From contig JAQFVV010000258.1 in NCBI GenBank assembly GCA_028023455.1, positions 1,046,501 through 1,110,500 of the forward strand: DNA of 64,000 nt, read 5' to 3'. The stretch comes from Epiperipatus broadwayi (taxonomy: Eukaryota > Onychophora > Udeonychophora > Euonychophora > Peripatidae). Of this stretch, positions 39,040-49,928 are shown piece after piece (position 1 is the first letter of the stretch; the number at the start of each line of letters is the position of its first letter). A program made the translations under genes and the position numbers. The notes under the pieces are model-generated. The model worked only from the letters and a program-made list of their open reading frames with translations, had not been told where the DNA came from and searched no databases.

Positions 39040-39470
39040 AATATAATAATAATGTTTAAATATTATTTTGATATATTTTAACTTGGAATATTGATTAAAT
39101 ATCATTAAATATTATTCAAATGTGGATTTATTGCTTGAAGTTCATAAGAAGTTAAATGAGTGCCAGAAATGATAGAAATGAGCGCAATCCCTAAACCTTA
39201 AACTCAGTAGTCTGCCATTATACATCTGTGCCAAACCAAGCAAGGCAAAAAATAAATAATTGAATTGTTGTTGTGCTTGGGAATCACAAGAAATTTGAAA
39301 GCTAAAAGTGACAGAATTATGTATGATCCATGGACCCCAAGATTGAACTAAACCATGCAAGGAACTAAATATTATTAAAAAAAAAAAAGAAAAACAATAA
39401 TAATACAGAAACACATGCCTTAAAACTATTCACAGACTAAAAAATATCAGGAATCTGGTTGTAGGAACTA
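39040..39470 (+). repeat. Repeat R2, first copy
   Basis: This matches the complement of 45,505-45,920 with about 85 percent identity by eye. Shared phrases include CCAGAAATGATAGAAATG, TCTGCCATTATACA, CACAAGAAATTTGAAA, GATCCATGGACC and ATGCAAGGAACTAAATATTA. The other copy sits inside a LINE, which shows that R2 is mobile. No tRNA-like boxes or coding sequence were seen. Confidence 0.8.
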
Positions 39471-40177
39471 TCAAAATTAGTAATCAAAATAAGAAAAACA
39501 CCCCTAGAAAATTGGTCAAAAAACAGATCATTAAGAATGGACTCCTTTAAAAGTAAATATAGTAAAACTTGTAATTATTAGCAAAAGTAAAAGTTTCAAA
39601 TGCAAGTCTGATGGAAAGTATAATATCTTGGTCACTAGAAAGAACACTGCATTCTTTAATAGCACTAAAAGCATTTTTCCTTTGAATTGTATATAATAAA
39701 TAGCACAAATCATAAATAAATATGTTCTTTGAAATCAGTAAAAAGTAGATAAAAAATTAAAAAGAAATCAAAACTAAGTTAACTTCATTTGAAAGTAACA
39801 GGTGATAGATAATAACAAAAATAAGAAATACCATTCATAACTTAAAATTATAAAAATAAAGTAAGGAATAAAAAATGTAATTAAACATTAATTGAAATAA
39901 TGGAGAAACATCAAGTCTAGCACAATAGAAATTAAAAAAAAGGATAAGAAAAATTCTAAATGAATGCAAATCAAAACCTTATTAGACTTTCAATCAGATC
40001 TATGTATTGAAAGATAATGCAATTAGTCAAAAATATTTTAGAAAAAGGGCAAAAAATAAAAAATGAACAAACATAATGAACAACAATAGAATGGGGAATG
40101 ATGGGAAAAAACTCTGCATAACTCAATTTGAAGACCAGCAGAGGAAAACAGCATAGGAATTCAAGACAAGATAATCA
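39471..40177. other. AT-rich intron sequence, no gene recognised
   Basis: Nothing could be assigned. Confidence 0.45.
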
Positions 40178-40184
40178 ATACTGA

Positions 40185-40255
40185 AAATGAAATTAGCTGA
40201 TTAGGACTTTTACAGGTCATACAGACTTTAATATGCTTTTAGTAAATCCTTAAAA
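40185..40255 (+). repeat. Diverged tail of the SINE-like unit seen at 17 kb
   Basis: AGCTGATTAGGACTTTTACA then GGTCATACAGACTT matches the end of the block at 17,040-17,080 (AGCTGGTTAGGACTCTTGCA). Only the tail is recognisable. Confidence 0.4.
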
Positions 40256-40419
40256 ATGATTACAAATATTTAATTTTAAATAAATGTTAATAACACATCA
40301 TAAGTTAATTATGATAATTAGAAAAGTGAAAAAAATGAATTATATAATTGAAAGTGTAAATCTTATATTCTAATACAAAATCATATAGCTCATTATGTGA
40401 CTCATATATTTGGTATACA

Positions 40420-40770
40420 TATGTGTTATTATTATAGTGCACTATTGTAAAATCACACCTTCATTAGAATGGACATGTAAGACGAATAAAAAATGGAAAA
40501 CTTCTAAAAGAGTGTTTTATGGTGAACTTGAACTTGGGTTTCATAGAAGAGGTAGACCCTGTCTATGTTATAAAGATTATCTCAGACATTCCAAAGAAGT
40601 TCAATGTCAACTGTTACCATGCTGAAGAAACTAAAAGACAACATTGTAAAATATCAAGTAAGCAGAAAACTGGACCAGCATGTTAAATGTGGATATATTT
40701 GTGATTCACATATTGGTTTGTATAGTCATTGAAAAACTCATTTTTAAATTAATCTTTATTCAAAGTATTT
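40420..40770 (+). pseudogene. 5'-truncated LINE copy, C-terminal end and 3' UTR
   Basis: The frame reads LEWTCKTNKKWKTSKRVFYG then ELELGFHRRGRPCLCYKDYL, ending at a stop at 40,623. This is the well-known C-terminal end of RTE-like LINE proteins (RWTGHV...GELSEG.R..G.P..RYKD). The following 3' UTR, with TTTGTGATTCACATATTGGTTTGTATAG, is shared with the copy ending at 21,960. It is severely 5' truncated. Confidence 0.75.
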
Positions 40771-40861
40771 CTTTACTATTGGTTTATTTGTTTCCTCTTT
40801 TTTTTTTTTTTGAATATGTCTTTACATATATATATATACACAGTAAAATCTGATAAAATAA

Positions 40862-41075
40862 ATATAATAATCAAAATATTCTGGAATAAACTCTAAAGTA
40901 TTCAATACAACAATATAAAAAAAAATAAAAATACCTATAGCCAGCTTACGGCAGTAAATACTACTCAGGATGACATTCAGTGCTGTAAGCTGACTATAAC
41001 TATTATTGATTTTTTTTTTTTATATTGGTATATTGAATACTGTTGAGTTTATTCCAAAGTATTTTGATTATATAT
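40862..41075. repeat. Hairpin MITE
   Basis: Inverted arms of about 95 bp. AATCAAAATATTCTGGAATA at the left reappears complemented in TTATTCCAAAGTATTTTGATT at the right, and TATAGCCAGCTTACGGCAG pairs with CTGTAAGCTGACTATA near the loop. No coding sequence. Confidence 0.8.
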
Positions 41076-42024
41076 TGTTAATCTAGTCTCCAAAAATAAT
41101 TGACTTAATATATGATTATAGAAAATGAGGATATAATAAAACTGACAGGGTACTAAACCATCAGTAAAACAAAAACTCAAGATAATGATTAGTGAGGCAT
41201 GTATTGCCGAGTTTAACGTGAACAATGCTGCTAATGGCTGTTATATGCAATATGCTGAAAAAAAATTTTATTGTGAATAATATAGAAGATAATAAACATA
41301 AAAATTGTGGCACTGCTATACTTGGCAGGAAAAAAGATAAGAAAATTAAAAGTTTGGGAATTATTTTAATTGTTGTCTATCCTGTCAGGAAGTTTATTTG
41401 TACATGAAAAATAAATAACCAAGCAAAAGATGAAAAAAATTAAGGATTTCAACACAGAGCTATGCAATTTAGCTAAAGATTGTATATATGACGATTTTTT
41501 TAAGAAATCCCTACAAATGGCTTTCTGGATGACAGACTCAGACAATAGCTACTGAGTTTGATTTGACTTATCTAGCTACATCCAATTAAAAAAAGAATTT
41601 ATATAAGCTAAATTCTGAAACAATTATGTAAATTTCAAAATAGTAATGGAAAAAACAGTCAATGTACTTCAATTTATAATACTAACAAACAAAACAGCCC
41701 AAACAAATTAAATAAAAAAAAAGATGCTTAATTCTGAATGAAGAGATAAAAATGTTATAAAGTCACTAAGGACTCCTGGCATACATATACAATAAAACCA
41801 ACAATAGGGAAGGAAAATAAAATCCCAAGACATAAAAAAATAAGAGGTAAATATTCCATTAAAAAGTTTATCAAAATTATATAGATTTTAAAATCGAAAC
41901 AAATCATGCTAGAATTGCATATTTATGGTAAAAGATTTACAATGGAAATAGATAACTTTTAATGAAAAGTGCTAAGTCCTCATCATGAAATCACTGAATT
42001 CTTTAATAAAGTTAAATACAATTT
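41076..42024. other. AT-rich intron sequence, no gene recognised
   Basis: A 60-codon frame at 41,225-41,407 has no recognised motif and no splice support. Confidence 0.4.
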
Positions 42025-42312
42025 TATTACATTCCATCATCAGATTTTCAATGAAATGGATGGCTGAAGAGTTGTGGGATGGAGTGGATTGAAGCCTGTC
42101 CATTGAAGTATGAAGATTGGCTATCTTGATACAAGCTGAGCATTGATTGTATATATGAATCTGGACCAACAGATGTGTACTGGTTTGGCACAAAATATGT
42201 ATATCGGTGATTATTTATTTTTTTGACATGTGTGTGATCAAGGGTGTCAGTAGTATGAGATAGCATGGATAGTTGAGGGTCATGTGAAAGTCTGAGTTCA
42301 AAACCACTATAT
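42025..42312 (+). repeat. Repeat R1, plus-oriented copy
   Basis: This is the complement of the R1 copy at 59,537-59,835. It shares CAGATTTTCAATG, GATGGCTGA, GAAGATTG, TGAGCATTGATT, GATTATTTATTTTTT and the tRNA-like end AGATAGCATGGATAGTTGAG...CTGAGTTCAAAACCACTATA. Confidence 0.75.
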
Positions 42313-43074
42313 ATTACATATTGGAGTGCAGGAAAAGCCTGTACTGTAGAAAAAAAAAATTCATATATTACAAATTTTAAGATAAATTTTGACAGAATGG
42401 ACTTTGATGAATGATGAAAATTAAAACTCATTTAAAAAGGTTGGTAGTAAAAAGATCAAATTTGTTTGATATAAAACAAAAGTGACAGATGAAAAATCAA
42501 TTAACATTAGGAATCAAGATTCTGAATAAAAGTTGTTAATAGGAAAAGAAGGAGAAATACCCTATAATTAAGTCATTTACCACAATGGAGGAAAGAAATT
42601 ATGATCATCATTTTCATAGAAATTATTCATTATTAAATTGTGCATTATATAGACATAGTGGATTTTAAAAATAAGAATTCATATTAATATAAAAAGAAGT
42701 CCCACCCTAGGAAGAAAAAAAAACCCTGATTTACTTTGATATTTAAAATAGCCAAGTTGAAATAAAAGAGCATGATTTTGCTTAATCGTGTATCATTAAG
42801 TTACAAGATTCTGGACTGACTCTTGCTTAATTTGAAGACCAGTTAGAATTTTGGTAAAAGTTATTTATTGTTAGATAATTGAACAATGAAGTTAAGTATG
42901 TTGTTTAAATAGTGATCATTTTATGAAGTGTGAAGACATTTTTCTCTTTTTTTTTAGTTGCTTTGATAACAAAATAATTCATCTAAATTGATCCACTAAT
43001 GAATTCTGATATCTGATATAAAAAAACTGAGAGAAAATATACATTTTTTCATCTAAAAATAAACTTATTTACAA
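42313..43074. other. AT-rich intron sequence, no gene recognised
   Basis: No assignable feature. Confidence 0.45.
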
Positions 43075-43165
43075 GCATTGGTGGTCGAGAAGTTAGCGAC
43101 AGCTGCTTTACAAGCAGTTGTCCCGGGTTAGTAGGTACGCTTCCCGGCTGATGCTATGACACATG
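43075..43165 (+). repeat. tRNA-like relic (valine-type) or SINE head
   Basis: A GC-richer island. It contains TGGTCGAGAAGTTAGCGAC (A-box-like) and CTGCTTTACAAGCAG, a perfect 4-bp anticodon-type stem with loop TTTACAA as in valine tRNA with anticodon TAC. The T arm (TGTCCCGGGTTAGTAGG) is damaged and the acceptor stem does not close. It is not a working tRNA. Confidence 0.4.
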
Positions 43166-44344
43166 AAAAAAAACAACTTACTTTTAGGTAAATGATGAAT
43201 AGAAATGAAACTGAACACAGTTCTAAACTTTTTAAAAATAAGATTATTAAAAAAAGTATTTTGACTTAAATTGAATTAAAAGTAGAAGTAGATAATGGAA
43301 AATTGCTCTGTAGAAAAACAAATATTATGCTTGATATTAAAACTTGCTTGTATATTATTTAGAAAATAATTATTAAAAAAAGTGATGTTTGATCAATCTT
43401 ACAGTTGATATTAAGTCACTAATCATGAATGATTGAATTCAATCTCATTTACAAAAGATTTTTTTTTTTTTTTAAATTTAAATAAAAAAATTATACATAT
43501 ATTCCTGAGTTAAGAAAGATCATATAAAGATCAGTAGATCACTATTCTGGTTATGTATGTCCCCAAGACTGTTTGTCAACATTTGAATTACATTAGTTAT
43601 TTTCTTCAGATGATTAATGATTAAATTCTAAAGAAAATAATTTTGGAATAGACTCCTGCTTGGCCTTAATCATAGGGAAAAGGAATAAACATTTGATATC
43701 TTTTGCCAGTGACAATGTTTATATTACTATTTTTTTTTTTCTTTATTTAATTAAAACTTTACTGATACATAGAATCTGCTCATTTATTATGATATATATA
43801 ATCATGGTGTAATTGTAAGTATTTTAGATTTATATGTGTGTGAACACGTGAGTGTAAATGTATATTAGTAGTTATAAAATTATTTAAATTAGAATTTTAT
43901 AGAAAAAAAATAGGAAAAACTTAATCTGTAATTTAAGATTATATATAGTGAATTTAAACTCCAATTTTGAACATCATTTAGATATTCAAAAATAAATTCA
44001 AAATCCTTTTTTTTTTTTTTAAATTATTTATACACATTTCATGGCTAAAAACTTTACTGAATATTTTTTTAAATCAGATTATATATTAAATACAATTAGA
44101 ATTTAAATACTTCCAAATAAAGATCAAAAGAATTGATGAAAGAAAAAACATTACAAAGAATAATTAAATTTATATTTAACAATTAATATAATCAAAGTTC
44201 AGGATTTATTTTTATAAAATAATAAAAATATATATATATATTAGTAATTATTTTATTATTTATACAGAAAAACATGAGATGAGCATGTACTAATTATATA
44301 TAGAATTTGAAATTCAACATTACAGAAAATTAATTTTTACTTAC
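43166..44344. other. AT-rich intron sequence, no gene recognised
   Basis: Homopolymers only. Confidence 0.45.
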
Positions 44345-44435
44345 CTTATTTTGATTGGCCTTTAGCTTTTCTTCTAATTCTAAAATACCTTTCCAGTGCT
44401 CAATCTGCTTTTCCTTAACGTGTTTTTCTTGTAAT
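44345..44435 (-). CDS. KDM1A: KDM1A exon: first tower helix
   Basis: This 91-bp exon encodes LQEKHVKEKQIEHWKGILEL then EEKLKANQNK. It aligns with human [20 protein letters not shown] and EELKELLNK. It starts with the third base of a codon (A) and ends in phase 0, so it joins in frame to the exon at 36,804 across a 7.5-kb intron. The acceptor is TTATAG|A (weak pyrimidine tract) and the donor is AATAAG|GTAAGT. The residues form the ascending helix of the tower. The preceding exon (FAD-binding half and SWIRM domain) was not found upstream in the window, so an intron of up to 19.5 kb or more lies before it. Confidence 0.95.
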
Positions 44436-45059
44436 CTATAATTTAGAAATAAAATATTTGTATATAAATGTTAATTGCTGAAGAAAGAAATTTGTTATTA
44501 ATTAAAAAGAGATATTTTGATTCCTCTTTGAAATCTTAAAGAAACCAAAAAGGGCAAATTCCTAATGACAACTTCATAAGTTCTTGGCACTGCAGCAGTT
44601 ATTAGTATATGATATTGATATAAATTAATATTGATGGGCTACTAACCAACATACATCAGCCAGCATAGTAAATTAAATATCTTTTTACTTCAGAAGATAA
44701 AATCCAAAAAACACCATGGGTTTTTTTTTTCTCTCAATTGTCTGAAAGTGAAATATCAGTTATATTTCTTTGAAGTTAGAAAGTATGTGTCTATGAATGA
44801 ACTTCTTTTATTAAAAATTTACATTTACAATCATGACAGACTAAACTAAATGATAACCCTTTCCCCCAAAAGCTGCAAGATCACTAGGCAAGAAAGTAGT
44901 AGTTAGCGGCCAAAAGCTGAGTGTTAAAAATTCCTTGATTACAGTCCAAGCTGACTTTCAATATCAATTTTTTATTTACATAAAAACAACTTGCAGATAA
45001 TCTTCAAATGAAGGAAGATTGCATGAAATGGGAATAGTCTATTATTAAATGAGATATTG
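44436..45059. other. Intron sequence, no gene recognised
   Basis: Nothing could be assigned. Confidence 0.45.
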
Positions 45060-45504
45060 TTGGAGTTTGTGAAATTAAAACAAAAGATGAGGCAATTGAT
45101 TTAAAAGGTGGACATCAAAATTTTACTAAAAAGGCTCAAACATTAGAAACACAAATGAAGTGGAATTCATTATAAATAAAAATAGAAAAACAACATTGTG
45201 GCGATATATAAGGCGGCAAGATTAGTTATTCAAATTACTGGAAGATATCAAATGATTCAGGTTTATACCCCAATAAGTTCTCATTGCGTTGAAGAAAATG
45301 ATAATGTTTATAAAAATGTACAATATACTCTTGAGAAGACTAAATAATAATATAAAATTGTCATGGAGACTTTAATTTTATAAATAGTGACTGAAAGATG
45401 AAAGTCCTTTAGGTAAATTTGGTTATGGTATTAGGAATGAAAGAGGACAAAGAGTTGGGGAATTTGCAAAAAAAAAAACCCCCATATATTATGAATTCTT
45501 TCTA

Positions 45505-45920
45505 CTATAATCAGTTTCCTGATATTTTTTTTAGTCTGTGAATAGTTTTAAGGCATGTGTTACTGTATTATTATTGTTTTTTTCTCTTTTAATAATATTT
45601 AGTTCCTTGCATAGTTTAGTGAGGTCCATGGATCCTATATAATTCTATCACTTTTAGTTTTCAAATTTCTTGTGATCCCCAAGCACTGAAGCAATTCAAT
45701 ATTTTTTTTGCCATGCTTGGTTAGGTGCAGGTGTATAATGGCAGACATTGAAGCTTAAAGTTTATGGTTTGCGCCCATTTCTATCATTTCCTGCTCTTAT
45801 TTAATTCCAAGCAAAAAAGCCAAATTTGATTATTTAATAATATCCAGTCAATATTCTAGGTTAAAATATATCAAAAGAATATTTAAACATTATTATTATT
45901 ATTTTATTAATAATTTTTAA
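45505..45920 (-). repeat. Repeat R2, second copy, inserted in LINE copy A
   Basis: This is the inverted counterpart of 39,040-39,470. LINE endonuclease sequence stops after TATTATGAATTCTTTCTA and linker sequence resumes at AACCAATTTTAACAGCTGAT. Comparison with copy B shows that roughly 400 bp of LINE sequence is missing at the junction, so insertion was accompanied or followed by a deletion. Confidence 0.75.
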
Positions 45921-46129
45921 AAAAACCAATTTTAACAGCTGATATTCCTAATGTTCAGGAACAGTCCAATGAATTTAAATTAAAACTTGTAAACTCATTT
46001 AAAATATTAATAGATTTTGAACATGATTCAGACTTGAATGAAATCAATAAGAAGATACTTGATATAGTAATAAAAACAACAATAAAGATAGCTGGAACAA
46101 AAAAATAGCAATTTACCAGTAAATTTCAT

Positions 46130-47036
46130 TTCAATAAAAATTTTATTAACAATAAATAGTGATTACATACTAATAAAGGATAAATAAATGAATAAATTGT
46201 ACAATAATATGATTATGTGATGTTCTATTTGTCATCTGGCTAGATTATGTTATGAGAGCACAATTGTTATACTCTTATGTGGTTAGGTATAGTGAAGAGA
46301 TTCTAAGAACTTGTTTAATGGTATTAGCATTTTTAATATGAACATGAATATTTTCTTTTATAATTGACTATTCTATAATGCTAAGTAGGTGGGAATTGAT
46401 AATCAGGAAAAGGAAAGAGCAATTAAAGACCAGGTGTCAGCAAAGACTTTACTGGAGGCAAGGAGCTGGTCATGTTTCTTGATTTTTTTGAGCGTTTGAT
46501 AAAACAATGGTATGATTTGAGGCGGGGGTAATTCCATGAGACTTTTGCATCTCACTATCCATATGGAATAAAGGACAAAGGTAGAAAGCCTTATTATTGA
46601 AAAAAATCCATTATGAATGGCATTTTCAAGTGAGAAAATCATATCAGGTCTTATGTTGGAATTGATTATAATTATATCTTTCAGAGTTTTAAGTCTTGGG
46701 CACCGGTGTATAATATGGTCTATGGTTTCAACTTCACGAGCACACAGACCACATATAGGGTCAATGCTGGTAAAACCTCTTCGGTGATGAAGAAACCAAT
46801 TCGTGGGTAGTGCATTAAGATTTATTTTAATGATGAAGTCAAGGAATTTGGGTTCCAGACTCCATCTTTTGAAGAGTGTAATGAGTCTTTGGTTGGTTAC
46901 TTTTAGGCTGGTTTTAATGGGTTGTTGATTATAGTTGATTATATTGTATGCTTCCCATAAGGTGATTTTTTGGTTAAGGTTTCTACATGTAAGACAAAAA
47001 GAAAGAGTGTGAAAATATTTTAAACTGATCAATTAA
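46130..47036 (-). pseudogene. 5'-truncated L1/Tx1-like LINE end with zinc knuckle
   Basis: One uninterrupted minus-strand frame (46,403-47,032, 209 codons) covers the C-terminal end of a LINE protein. A linker (WSLEPKFLDFIIKINLNALP) leads to the knuckle CGLCAREVETIDHIIHRC, with Cys-x2-Cys-x8-His-x4-Cys spacing as in the zf-RVT domain. FVLYSIWIVRCK follows. The reverse transcriptase is absent because of 5' truncation. About 270 bp of 3' untranslated sequence lies to the left. It sits inside LINE copy A. The open frame shows that it is comparatively young, although it lacks any catalytic domain. Confidence 0.75.
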
Positions 47037-48720
47037 AAAGAAAATAGTATGAAAAAGATTTAACAACAGTATAAAAAAATATATAATTGTGAATTAGCAA
47101 GGAAAGTTATAGAAGAGAATAAAAATCGGGTAGAAAACTGATTTCTGCATTAATAAAAGATGGCATCATGAAATATGTGGAAAAGTTATTTTAAGAATTA
47201 TATAGCAATAAAGAACAATAAAAATTTCCTTTTCAATTATTACTTCTTTTAAATCGGGATTTTAAATGAAGTGTAATTAATTCTATAAGAAGATAAAAAC
47301 TCCAGGAAATGATGTAACTATAAGTGATATCTTTAAAAAATCGGGAGAAAAAATACAAAAATTGTTGGCAAAGTTATATACTAAATGTCTAAATGATAAA
47401 ATTGTATCTATCAGGTGATTGAAAAAACACAATAGTAATTTTTGTATTTAAGAAAGGTGATAAAGAAGTTATTAAAAATTACAAACATATCAGTTCTTAA
47501 TCAAGCCTAGGTAAAATCTTTACCACGATAATTACAACTTATCTACAGCAAACTTTAGATTTTAACCAACCAAAACAAAAACAAGCTGGATTTAAAAATG
47601 TTTTTAACATAGTGGATCCATCTAAGTATTGGAAAAATTTATAAAAAAGATTAATGAATATGAGTTGCCATTAGGCTTCGGATTTATAGATTAAGAAAGG
47701 CATTTGATTCTATAAGCATTTTTTCAGTGCTTAAAGCATTGGATCATCAAAATATAGACCTGGGATGTCATATTCTGAAAAATATTTAACAAAATGCATT
47801 CAGTAACAATTAGATTATTTCTTAATATTAAAAAGATTTATATAAAGGTTATATAATATGTAATTCCATATCTCCAAAATGATTTACTACAGTTTTACAA
47901 GAAATATTTGGTGCATTAAAATGGAAAGTCAAGGGAATGAGAGTAAATGTAATATATTTTTCAGATAATATAGTTATTTTTGGAAATAATATTTCAGAGT
48001 TCCAGAAAATATTTCAATAATTATCAACTAAAAGTAAGATAGTAGGATTAAAGTTAAATAGTAAAAAGATTAAAATAATATTCAACTGATTTCTCAGAAG
48101 ACAGGGAATGCAGATTGGTGATCATGAATTAGCCCAAGTTAACAATTACAAATACCTTAGTCAGATTGTTAATACAGACGAAAACACAACAGATAAAATT
48201 AATAATAGAATTAAATTTGGATGGAGTGCTTTTGGCAGAAATAATTTAATATTAAAAAGAAATATGCCTAGGTGTTTGAAAAGAAAGATTTTTTTAATAG
48301 ATGCATTTTACTAGTTCTTACTTTTAGATCAGAAACTTGCACTCTTAACTGAAAAATAATACAAAGATTTCAGACCACTCAATAAAGTATGGACATATAT
48401 ATGTTAGGCATAACAAGAAGAGATCAAAAACGAAATACATAGATGAAAAAACCAACAGGTGTTGCTGACATCATCAAGATAATTTAAAAACTAACACAAG
48501 TTGGGCTGGATAAATTTCTAGCATAGATGATAATGGATGGACAGTTAAAGACTTAAATTCGATCCCAAAAAATTGTAAAGACCTAGAAAAAGATCACATG
48601 TAGCATTGATGGATGAAATAAGAAAATTTGCTGGCTATTGTGGAGACAAGGCTAGAGAGTAGAGGAACTGGATTAGGAGGCAATCTCTTCCTGCATGGAT
48701 TGATAATAATTAAAAATGAT

Positions 48721-49445
48721 ACTGAAGATACAATGTTAAAATTTTGTTTTTATTTTGAACATGTTTTAATTTATAACAGTTTTTGACTTCTTTAAACTAT
48801 TTGTAATGTCAAACTTATTTTCTTTAAAATAAAATTAATAACCATTACGAAATAAAGAAAATTATTTTTTTATTTTTTCAACTACATCAAATATTAATTA
48901 CACAACCTCCTATCCTAAAGCTGATTTATTTCTTAATTTGAATCTACTTTCATTTTTTCTCTTTTATAGTTTTGTATTCAGAATTAAATACTAATTTGTC
49001 ATTTCCTCTATTTTCTTAATTACAGTCTTAAGGTCTATACCTTATTCTCATATTTTAATATTATCCCCTTTCCCCCATTATACTAAACACCACCAATTTC
49101 CTATGATGACATGTATAGTTAGGTCAACTTTATCAATTTACCATTATTTAATGAGACATAATGCAATGCAATAACTGATGCTCACCTGTTTTGATAATTT
49201 TAAAAAATTATATTAGCCTTATTCACCTTAGCCAGTTTCACCATCACTATCTTGATTCTATTGTTGCAAGACTTTTCTTTATTTCATCATCAACCAGATC
49301 TGTATTTTTATTTCCTGATTTCCATTTTATTTAAGTTTTTGTTACCAAAATATTTATAATATTGAGCATATTATTATATGATGTTTTTTTTTTCTTTAGC
49401 TACTTAGTAAGAATTCTGAAATTGTGTTTTTCTCTCTGTAATTTA
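48721..49445. other. Spacer between two LINE copies, no gene recognised
   Basis: T-rich sequence without a recognised motif. Confidence 0.4.
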
Positions 49446-49928
49446 CAAAGGCACAAATATTGGAAGAACAAGTGGAATTGGAATTTGTTTTAAATAAAAA
49501 GTGGAAGAATAATATTGTGAAGATTGATAGTATATCAAACATAGTGACAAGATTAATTATACAAATTAATAAAAGACATTAAATGCAATTAATTCAGATT
49601 TATGCCTCAAGAAGTTCTCATTGAAATGAAGAATTAAAGGATTTTTATATGGATGTGCAAATTACTTTTGATGAGAGCAAATAATATTTAAAAATTGTTA
49701 TGAGAAATTTTAATGCTAAAATTGGTAAATAAATGACAGATGAAAGTGCGGTGGATCAGTTTGATTATAATTATAGAAATGAGAGAGGACGGACTTGCAA
49801 AATTTTCAGAAAAAAAACTATATTATAAATTCTTTCTTTGAGAAAAGTGCTAAAAATAAATATGGAAGCATCCAAATGAAGGTACAGCAGAATTGAATTA
49901 TATTTTGACAAACAAAAAATATGTATTA

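Larger units (their letters stand above)
45060..48720 (+). pseudogene. RTE-like LINE, copy A, split by two insertions
   Basis: Endonuclease pieces come first (about 45,190-45,500), with a frame like MIQVYTPISSHCVEENDN. After the R2 insertion, a linker resumes at about 45,925. After an L1-like insertion (46,130-47,036), the linker and reverse transcriptase continue with RKLISALIKDGIMKYV (about 47,130), GNDVTISDIF and [12 protein letters not shown] (about 47,310-47,400), and a motif-A relic (RKAFDSISIF, about 47,695). The C-terminal frame at 48,108-48,314 reads VNNYKYLSQIVNTDENTTDK and IKFGWSAFGRNNLILKRNMP. The family has an AP endonuclease and reverse transcriptase and copies itself by target-primed reverse transcription. 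Frameshifts are many. It is oriented against KDM1A. Confidence 0.85.

Noticed and set aside
41225-41407. A 60-codon plus-strand frame (KHKNCGTAILGRKKDKKIKS...) as a small gene
   Set aside because: There is no recognisable domain, splice site or repeat support, and its length is within chance for such AT-rich sequence.
43075-43165. Functional tRNA-Val gene
   Set aside because: The T arm is damaged, the acceptor stem does not close and no terminator-like T run follows at the right place.
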